From: Mycobacterium sp. 1245111.1
Lineage (GTDB): Bacteria > Actinomycetota > Actinomycetes > Mycobacteriales > Mycobacteriaceae
Length of the DNA: 64,000 nucleotides
Direction: 5' to 3'
Assembly: GCF_001673405.1 (NCBI RefSeq)
Contig: NZ_LZLV01000112.1
Span: 186,001-250,000, forward strand
The first letter of the stretch is position 1, and each line of letters starts with the position of its first letter. Positions 39,201-47,500 of the stretch are shown here, in pieces. The notes beneath the pieces were generated by a model. That model saw only the letters and a program-made list of their open reading frames with translations. It was not told the DNA's origin and ran no database searches. Made by a program: the position numbers and the translations under genes.

Positions 39201-41512
39201 TCATTCCACAGTTCGGCGTCCGTGGTGTTCAGGAAACGCTGAGCGAGCTCGTAGGGCAGCGCCTCGCCGCCACACGTCACCCGCCGCAGCGTGACGCAGT
39301 CCCGCAGGCCGGGCTCGGCGAGCCAGGATTGCAGCATCGACGGCACGACGTGCACGACGTGGGTGATGCTCTGCTCGGCGATGGTCCGCACCAGGTAGGC
39401 GGCGTCGCGGTGCCCGTCGGGTTTTGCGATCACCAGCCGCGCGCCGGCGATCAGCGGCAGAAAGATCTCTGCCAGCGACGCGTCGAAGGTCACCGGGGTG
39501 TGGTGCAGGACTCGGTCGCGCGCGTCGAGCCGGTAGTTGGCCTGCATCCAGAGCAGCAAATTGCGCAGCCCGCCGTGAGTGTTGAGCACCCGCTTCGGCA
39601 CGCCGGTGGAGCCCGAGGTGTGCACGACGTAGGCCAATCCATCCGGCCGCGCGACTATCGTCGCAGCCTTCGTTGCCGCGGGAGCAACCGGCAGGTCCAG
39701 GCAGAGACGTTGGCCCGCAAAGCCGTTGAGCAGCGGCAGGTTCGGCTCGTGCGTGACCACGACCTGCGCGCCGGAGGCTTGGATCATCGCGGCGAGGCGA
39801 TTAGCCGGCTGCCCCGGGTCGAGCGGCATGAACGCGGCGCCGGATTTCGCGACGCCGAGTAGGGCCGCCACCAAGTCTTCGCTGCGGTCCAGCAGGACGA
39901 CGACCAGGTCGTCCTGCCTCACGCCGAAGTCATGCAGCCGGGCCGCCACATCGTCGGCCCGCCGGTCGAGTTCGGCGTAGGTCACGTCGCGATCCTCGAA
40001 GGTCACGGCGATCGCCGACGGATTCTGGCGGGCCGCCGCGGTCACCATGTCCGCCAACGTGTCTGGGGCGTCGAAGTGGATCGCGGTGTCGTTCCACGCC
40101 ACCTGCCGCGCACGCTCGGCCTCGGTGCGGATCGGCAGTTTCGACAGGCCGACGCCTGGGTCGGAGACGATCCCGCGGAGCAGGGTCGCGAAGTGCTCGG
40201 CCATCCGCTCGATCGTCGCGTCGTCGAACAGGTCAGTGTTGTACTGCAGGGCGCACAGCAGTTCGCCGTCTTGTTCGCCCATCAGCAGCATCAGGTCGAG
40301 CGGCGCGCCGCCCTGGCCGATGTGGGTGGTCGTGAAGTCCAGCGCGCCGGGACCTGGGGCCACGCCCTCTTGCAAGCGCCGGGTCTGTTCCCACGCGAAC
40401 GACACCTGGAACAGCGGCGTGTGGCTCAGGTCGCGGGCGGGGTCGAGCTTCTCGACCAGCAACGCGAACGGAAAGTCTTGGTGCTCGAGTGCTTCCAGCA
40501 CTGTCGTCTTGACGCGGCCCAGCAGCGCCGTGAAGGTCGGATCGCCGCTCAGGTCAGGCCGCAGCACCACGGGGTTGGCGAGGTAGCCGACCAGGCTGGC
40601 CAGTCCCGGGTGATCGCGGCACCCGAATGGGGAGCCGATCAGCAGATCATCCTGCCCGCTGTAGCGGTGCAACAACGTGGCGTACGCCGCGAACAGGGTC
40701 ATGTACGGCGTCGCGCCGGCGGCGCGGCCCACATCTTTGAGCTGAGCGGTCAGCGCACGGTCGATCGAAAAGCGATGCACGGCACCGCGGTAGGTCTGCA
40801 CCGCGCCGCGGGGCCGGTCGACCGGCAGCCGGAGCATCGGCGTCTCCCCGGCCAGCTGCTGGCTCCAATACCGCCAGAGGCGGTCACCCTCGGCGCCCTC
40901 GATGGCGCGGGTTTGGTCGAGTGAGTAGTCGACGTAGCGCATCGGCGGGAGTGGCGGAGGCGGTGCGCCGTGCTCCGCGGCATACAGCTGTCGGAGCTCG
41001 TCGAGGATCAGGTCGATCGACCACATGTCCACGGCGATGTGGTGCAGCGTCAGCACGAGTAGGTGCTCGTCGGGGCCCTGGTTGATCAGGTTGAAGCGCA
41101 CCACCGGCCCGGTGCGTAAATCGAAGGGGCGGTCGGCTTCTCGCCGCAGCCACCGCTGAGTTTCGTCGCTGTCCAACTCGAGGCGGTTGACGCGCACCGG
41201 GAGCCGGGGGTGGACGAGCTGAACCGGCTGGCCGTCGCGCGTGGTGTAGGTGGTCCGCAAGATGTCGTGCCGGTCGACCAGCGCCTGGGCCGCGGCCTGC
41301 AGCGCGTCTGCGTTGAGGGGGCCGCCGATCCGCCCGGCGTAGGTGATCGTGTAGGCGGGGCTGCCCGGCGCTAGCTGGTAGAGGAACCACAGCGACCGCT
41401 GGCCATACGAGAGTGGATGCGCCGACGCCGACGCTTCCGCCTTCTCCATCAGCAGGCGGGCCAGCAGGACGCGTTTCTCTTCGGCGGACAGGCCGGCGAG
41501 GTTATCCGTCAT
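36224..41512 (-). CDS. NRPS (C-A-PCP) with two C-terminal ketoacyl-synthase III domains
   Basis: A 1762-residue synthetase. Condensation domain about 30-460 with HHIAVDMWS (His157, His158, Asp162); adenylation about 475-980 with HTSGSTGVPK, NEYGPAES, YRTGDLGRY and GGKVDRR; carrier domain about 990-1065 with LGGSS (Ser1027 for the phosphopantetheine arm). Then, in place of a thioesterase, KAS III fold 1 (about 1100-1440): TNACAGM with Cys1217, MHQTSES with His1358, and AERGNTAS with the Asn; and KAS III fold 2 (about 1470-1755) where FNGAVGF has Ala1561 in place of the Cys. ATG at 41512 has GGGAAGG five bases ahead; it overlaps the PKS stop by 11 bases. The fusion could release or extend the chain by Claisen condensation. 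The product is unknown. Confidence 0.9.
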   Translation of the reverse strand: MTDNLAGLSAEEKRVLLARLLMEKAEASASAHPLSYGQRSLWFLYQLAPGSPAYTITYAGRIGGPLNADALQAAAQALVDRHDILRTTYTTRDGQPVQLVHPRLPVRVNRLELDSDETQRWLRREADRPFDLRTGPVVRFNLINQGPDEHLLVLTLHHIAVDMWSIDLILDELRQLYAAEHGAPPPPLPPMRYVDYSLDQTRAIEGAEGDRLWRYWSQQLAGETPMLRLPVDRPRGAVQTYRGAVHRFSIDRALTAQLKDVGRAAGATPYMTLFAAYATLLHRYSGQDDLLIGSPFGCRDHPGLASLVGYLANPVVLRPDLSGDPTFTALLGRVKTTVLEALEHQDFPFALLVEKLDPARDLSHTPLFQVSFAWEQTRRLQEGVAPGPGALDFTTTHIGQGGAPLDLMLLMGEQDGELLCALQYNTDLFDDATIERMAEHFATLLRGIVSDPGVGLSKLPIRTEAERARQVAWNDTAIHFDAPDTLADMVTAAARQNPSAIAVTFEDRDVTYAELDRRADDVAARLHDFGVRQDDLVVVLLDRSEDLVAALLGVAKSGAAFMPLDPGQPANRLAAMIQASGAQVVVTHEPNLPLLNGFAGQRLCLDLPVAPAATKAATIVARPDGLAYVVHTSGSTGVPKRVLNTHGGLRNLLLWMQANYRLDARDRVLHHTPVTFDASLAEIFLPLIAGARLVIAKPDGHRDAAYLVRTIAEQSITHVVHVVPSMLQSWLAEPGLRDCVTLRRVTCGGEALPYELAQRFLNTTDAELWNEYGPAESAVTATYAHCKRGAPGPSIPIGRAIANVQIHLLDAYLQPVPVGVPGELYIGGANVGRGYHGQPDLSATRFIADPYAGRPGGMLYRTGDLGRYRPDGNIEYLGRQDSQVEIRGVRIEPGEVEAALSRHSDVTEAVVVAGTDERGHTQLTAHIASTIEPAPTTAQLRRFLLEWLPAAMLPAHFVVTNELPRTSGGKVDRRALADTASRAAGGEHEFVAPRTRTEQILADIWRKVLGVERVGVHDDFFALGGSSTHSLEVAVRAEAAGLPLKPESVFLFGTIAELAAEYGEPSQSGRPHTPVIEAPDDRPLEEPQPLPAPERPTRNTVIESIGAYLPFKEVSTADLLAGCVNDIGIPLEKLTGIKHRRMVAEGEFSIDLARQAIADCLSRSSYRPAEIDLLISCSISRYDGPDQKFVFEPSTAARLRGQCGLDNALAFDITNACAGMFTGIAIADAFLQTGLVGRAMVVSGEYITHISETAQRQIEGPMDPRLACLTVGDAGAAVILERGPNNRAGFHDIDIATLSRYAPMCIAKATGGSEGGAIMTVDSIAATAIAVKAAVPYVAGVMRRHGWRPEHCDHIVMHQTSESSINDAVGAVNRMFGEGSANPGNTIYNLAERGNTASTTHFVALKDHILSNRIRSGDNAVFGISASGQTVGAALYTFDDLPDRLRRGSEDHGHEALHDPPTVEPPPPPAVGIAGVGTVPAGPLGSRGSVELATEAGARCLGQTSIERDQLGLIIHAGVYRDEFISEPAIAALVAGKLGINDDIRSPDGPKTLAFDVFNGAVGFLNACQVAVQMIGAGKTGHAMVVASETENNAGGDAHPSYGLSETGSAVVLSPTHGNKGFGRFVFRHYPDYADALTTYTRHTDGRTWLEIDRDPDLAAHYVDIIADAVGELLKLEALAPSDIAAVFPPHLSEADREDLAARLSIASSLFVAPPSDTDPFSSSVPHGLQHAWEHGLVGSGDVGLIVSVGSGLQVGCTTYRF

Positions 41513-44500
41513 CGTCACCTTCCCTTGCCGCCAGGACGTCGCGAAGCAGCGCGTCGACGTCGTCGTCCGAGATGTCGGGTAGCCGGCCCAGGACGTCCAT
41601 CCACTGCGGGTCGGCGCCGTTGGGCCCGTTGACCGCGGGAGCGTTACCGGTCTCGGCAGGCGCGGGTTGCCCAGTGGTGCTTGATAACTGGTCGACCAGA
41701 AATCCGGCCAGCCCCGTCACGCTCGGACCGTCCAACAGGCGGACCACCGGCACGACGATGCCCAGGTCGCGCTCGATCTGCGCGCGCAACTCCACCGCGA
41801 TCAGCGAGTCGACCCCGAGTTGCTGCAGCGGCGATTCGACGTCCAGCTGCGACGGCGCCAGGCCGAGTTTGCCGGCGGCCTGTTCGGTGAGATACGACGT
41901 GAGCTGGCGTCGGCGCGTGTTCTCGTCGGCGTGTAAGAGCGCGTCTCGAAGGTCGTCGTGACGTTCGGGGGCCGGTGCGTCGGCCGGGCCCGCAGCCAGG
42001 GAAGGATTCATCCGGAGGACGGCGACTTGGGTGACCGATGACCGGAACAGCCTCGCCAGGGTCTGCACGCCGTCGGCGACCGGGATCGGAATCATGCCGT
42101 GCCGCTGGAGGTTTCGTTGCTGTTCGGGCTTGTTGACCAGGCCGACCTCGGCCCACGGGCCCCAGTTGATGCTGAGCGCGGGCTGGCCGTGCGCGTGCCG
42201 GTACCATGCCAGCGCATCCAGGAACGCGTTGCCCGCGGCGTAGTGCGCCTGCCCGGGCGAACCCAAAAGCGCTGCGGCAGAGGAGAACAGCACGAAGAAG
42301 TCCAGTGCCGCATCTCGGGTGAGCGTGTGCAGATTCCATGCGCCGTCGATTTTGGGCGCCATCACCTCGCGCAGCCGCCGGTCGTCGAGGCGCGCGAGAA
42401 TGCCGTCATCGAGGATTCCCGCCGCGTGAACGACGCCGCGCAGCGGGGGCATGGTTGTCCGGATCGAATCGAGCACCGAGGCCAGCTGGTCGGCCTGGGT
42501 GACGTCGCCGCGGGCGTAGACCACCTCGCTGCCGTTGGCCCGCAGCTCGTCGATGGCCCGCTGCCCGGCCTCCGATGCCGGTCGGCGCCCGAGCAGCACC
42601 AGATGCCGGGCGCCGCGCTCGACCATCCACGACGCGGTGGCCAGACCGATGCCGCCGAGCCCGCCGGTGACCAGATAGGTGGCGTTGGGTTCGAACTGCG
42701 CGGGGAGCTTCTCGTGGTGAGCCGCCTGCCGCCGGTCCACCGACACGACGAGTTTGCCGATCTGCTTGCCCTGCGCCAGGGTTCGCAGCGCGGTGGAGGT
42801 CTTCGCGGCCGGGAAGGAGCGCACCGGTAGCGGGCGGAATGCGCCCTGCTCGAGATGAGCGACGACGTCGCGCAGCAGCGCGCCCACATAGGCCGGCCGA
42901 TCGACGATCAGCTGAGCGAGGTCGATGACGATGTAGGAGGCGTTGTTGCGCAGCTGCCACATCTGGAGTCGGCCCTGGCCGTAGATGTCGGTCTTGCCGA
43001 TCTCGAGGAATCGGCCGTAGCGGCTCAGCGCGTCGAGACTGTGCGGGATCGCCTCGCCGGATAGCGAGTTGAGCACCACGTCGACGCCCTCGCCGCCGGT
43101 TGCGGCCAGCACCCGATCGGCGAAACCCAGTGAACGTGAGTCGAATACATGCTCCATGCCGAGACCGTGTAGGTAGTCGCGTTTCTCAGGCGTGCCGGCC
43201 GTGCCGAGCACCGTCGCGTTCAGCCAGCGGGCGACTTCGACGGCGGCCAGGCCGACACCGCCGGCGGCGGAATGGATGAGCACGCGCTCGCCGCGACGCA
43301 GCCGGGCCTGCTCGTGCAGTGCGTAGTAGGCCGTCAGATATGCGATGGGGATGGTCGCGGCCTGCTCGAAGCTGAGCTCGACGGGCTTGGGTGCCACCAG
43401 GTCGGCCGGGGTGGTGAGGAAGGAGCCGACACCGTCTGCCGTCAACGCGATGACCGCGTCTCCGATACGTACGTCGTCGACATCGTGGCCCACGGCGGTC
43501 ACGACGCCGGAGCATTCGACGCCGATCTGGGTGGGCCCTGCTTCCTGACCCGGGTACACGCCGAGTGCGCGCATCACGTCGATGAAGTTCAACCCGGTTG
43601 CGCGAACCTGGATTTCGACCTCGTCCGAGGCCGGTGTGCGACGAGCCACCGCGCGGGTGTCGATGTCGTCGAGCACACCGGGCCGCGAATATTCCATCCG
43701 GAAGCCAGAGTCTGGCCGGGGCGCAACGGTTTCCGCCGCCACGACGAGTGGGGTCATTCGGGCGACGTAGCGCCGCGCGCTGCGAAACGCGACGTCGGTA
43801 TCGGCCGCGTCGGCCAGGAACTCCTCGACGAGTGCTGCCAGATCTTCGGGTTGCTCGTGGATCGGCAGGTCGACCCGCGAGCAGCGCAGCTCGGGATGCT
43901 CGTGGCCGATGCTGCGGCCCATGCCCCACAGCGGCGCCTGGGCGGGAGATGCGACGTCGGTGGCCGCCTCGACCGGCTGCGCGCCCTGAGTCACCAGCCA
44001 CAGGCGCGGAGAGCGCTGCGACGCGGTCAGCGCCTGCACGAGATGCAGCACGCCGGTCGGTCCGAGGACCCGTGTCGACTCCATCGAATCCATCAGGCCC
44101 CAGAGGTAGACGACCCCCTGCAGCGGCGCCGGCAGGTCGTCGAGAAGCCGCCGGAACTGTTGTGGCTGAGCCGGATCGAGGCGGTAATGGTGCGATGTCA
44201 GTCGTTCGAAGTCGGATCCCGCTTCGACGAGGAAACAGGTCTGGGAGCGCTGTTCGAGCAGCTTTCGGGTGCGGTCCGTCGTGGTGCCACCGTCGCCGAA
44301 GATCAGCCAGTTGTCCATCCCGGCCGAGTTCCGTTCGGAGAGTTGCGCTGCTTCCCATCGCAGTTCGTAGAGATCGCCGCGAACGGAAGGCTCAGCGCTC
44401 GCCGCGGAATCTGCGAGCTTCTTGAGGCGCAGGCCGTGTACCGCCGTGAGGACTTTCCCGGTCCGGTCGAGCAGGTACACGTCGCCTTCGGTGCCGTCGC

Positions 44501-47500
44501 GCAGCCGCGCGTGGCACCACACGCCGTCCGAAAACGACCCGCGCACCCGCAGATCCGCAACGCCGATCGGGAGGTAGGTGTCGTGCGAGTGCCCGTTGCT
44601 CGCCGGAAGTGTGGCTGCGAGCGTCTGAAAGCAGCCGTCCAGCACCGCCGCATCGAAGTCGCCGGCGTCCCCCGGCGACAGCTGCGCGATCGCCTCGCCA
44701 TCACGGCGCCAGACATCCGTCACCTTCTGGAACGCCGGGCCGTATTGCAGGCCGTGCTGCGCTAGTCGGCTGTAGAACGCCGTCCCGGAAATCCGCTCTG
44801 TGCAACGGTTTCGGATGTCGTCGGGATTATGCACCTCGACGTTCGGTTCGCCGGCGTCCAGCGCGCCGGCCGCGAGCAGCGACGGCGTCGGGTCCATGCT
44901 GTGCAACTCGAAGGACACGGGCCCCGACGGCTCGCCGCGCAGGACCAGCTGCACGGTCCGGGACTGCGCTCCGTCGAGAATCAGCGACCGGTGGAAAGCC
45001 ACGTCGCGCGGCATGCGGGGTGTGACGAAGGCCCGCGCGGCGCCGGTGACCGCGAGCTCGAGCAGAGTGGCCCCCGGGACGACGACTTCGTCCTGCACCC
45101 GGTGGTCGCTCAGTATCGGGAAAAGCTCAGTGCCGACGTCGATTTCGCAGATCACCGCGGTCGGCTGCGTCGACGAGCGAATCGGGCCGCGCCACGGCGA
45201 CCGGTCGGCAACCGTCGAGTGACCGGTCGCCGCCATGTCCAGCCAGAACCGTTCGCGCTGCCACGGATACGTGGGCGCCGAAACCAACCGGGCCCCACGG
45301 GGATGCAGCCGATCCCAGACCACCGATTGTCCACTGGCGTACAAAACGCCGAGAGAGGCCAGCACGGCGTCGCGCCCGCCCTGATCGCGGCGCATCGAGG
45401 GCACCAAGGTGCACGCGCGGCCGAGGTCTTCGGCGTCTTCACGCAGCGCGCTCAACAACACCGGGTGCGGGCTGGCCTCCAGGAACACCTCATGGTCCCG
45501 CTCGAACAGCCGCCTCGCAGCCGCGGAGAAGCGCACCGGCGAGCAGAGGTTCTCCACCCAGTACGCGGCGTCCAGCGCGGCGCCGTCGACCGGTTCGCCG
45601 GTCACTGTGGAGTACATCGGCGTGGTGGGCGCCGAGGGCCGAACACCGGTGAGCGCCGCGGCGAGGTCGTCGCGCAGTGCATCCATCCGAGGGCTGTGTG
45701 AGGCCACGTCGACGTCGACCCAACGGCAGAATCGGTCACGGCGCTGAATCTCGGACATCAACTCCGACAGCACATCCGAATCGCCGGAGAGCACCGTCGA
45801 CCGCACCGAGTTGCTCGCCGCGACGACGACCCGGCCCTTGCGCCCGCCGATCAGCTCGTCCGCCTCGGCCCGCGACAGCTCCGCGGAGATCATCGCCCCG
45901 CCGCGCGCCGCCCCGCGTAACAGACGGGCCCGCGCGCAGATCACCCGCGCCGCGTCGTCGAGGGTCAACGCTCCCGCGACATGCGCTGCGGCCGCCTCGC
46001 CCATGCTGTGCCCGATCACGGCTGCGGGTTCCACACCCCATGACCGCCACAGCGCCGCCAGCGCGACCTGCATGGCGAAGAGGGCCGGCTGGATCAGGCC
46101 GATGTCGTCGAGGGTGTCGCCGGCCAGCAGCGCATCGAGCACCGAAGCACCGAGGTGGGGGCGCATCGCCCGGTCGCATTCGGTCAGCGCATCCCGGAAC
46201 ACCTCCTCCTCGGCGTGCAGTTGCCGTCCCATGCCTCGCCATTGGGATCCCTGCCCGGAGAAGACGAACACGGTACCGGGTCCGGGTCGGCGTCGTCCGG
46301 TCGTCCACCCGGGCCGGCTCTCGCCCCGTCGGTAGGCAGCGAGCGACTCGGACAACTCGGCGGCATTACGACCGAGGACGGCCAGCCGGTAGTCGTGGTG
46401 GTCGCGCCGCGCACCGGCCGTATAACTCAGGTCGGTAGGCGGCATCCCGGCCAGCAATGCCCGCTCGTAGCGGGTTGCCAACCCGGACAATGCTTCTGGT
46501 GATCGCGCCGAGAGCGGTAGCAGCTCGACACGCCCATTCGCACCGTGCGACTGCGGCGCCCGGACTTCCGGGGCCTCGGTCATGACGACGTGAGCGTTGG
46601 TGCCGCCGAAGCCGAATGAGCTGACCCCGGCGACGGCCCGCCGATTGTTCAGCGGCCACGGCGTGCGAACATCGGCCACTTTCAGCGCGAGCCGTTCGAA
46701 CGGAATATGCGGATTGGGTTGATCGAAGTTCAGACTCGGCGGGATCTCCCTGTGCTGCAGCGCCAATGCCGTCTTGATCAGTCCGGCCATTCCGGCGGCC
46801 GCCTCCAGATGGCCGATGTTGGTTTTCACCGATCCGATCAGGCACGGGCTGTCCGGGGTGCGTCCGTCGGCCAGGATGGCGCCGAGCGCGTTGGCCTCGA
46901 TCGTATCGCCCAGCGCCGTGCCCGTGCCGTGTGCCTCGACATACTGAACCGCGCTGGGGGACAAGCCCGCTCGACGATAGGCCTCGGTCAGCACGGCCTC
47001 TTGCGCGTGCCGGCTCGGCGCCGTCAAACCATTGGTCCGGCCGTCGTGATTGGTGGCGCTGCCGCGCAGCACGGCATAGATTCGGTCGCCGTCGGTGAGC
47101 GCCTGGCTCAACGGTTTCAAGACGACGACGCCGGCGCCTTCGCCCCGCACATATCCATCGGCCGCGGCGTCGAACGTCTTGCAGCGTCCGTCGGCTGCCA
47201 TCAGCGTGGCTTTGCTGAAGTTGAGGCCCAACGCCGGGGACAAGATGACGTTGACCCCACCGGCAATGGCCAGCGTCGATTCGCCGTCGCGCAGGCTGCG
47301 GCAGGCCTGGTGGACGGCCACGAGCGACGACGAACACGCGGTGTCGATCGCCATGCTCGGTCCGCGCAGATCCAGCGCGTAGGACAGCCGGTTGGCGGCG
47401 ATGCTCAGTGCGCCGCCGGTGCCGCTGTAGGCGTCGATCAGGTCGGGCCGGCCGAACTGGAGGCTGCCGTAGTCGTAGGTCGAGACGCCGACGAACACGC

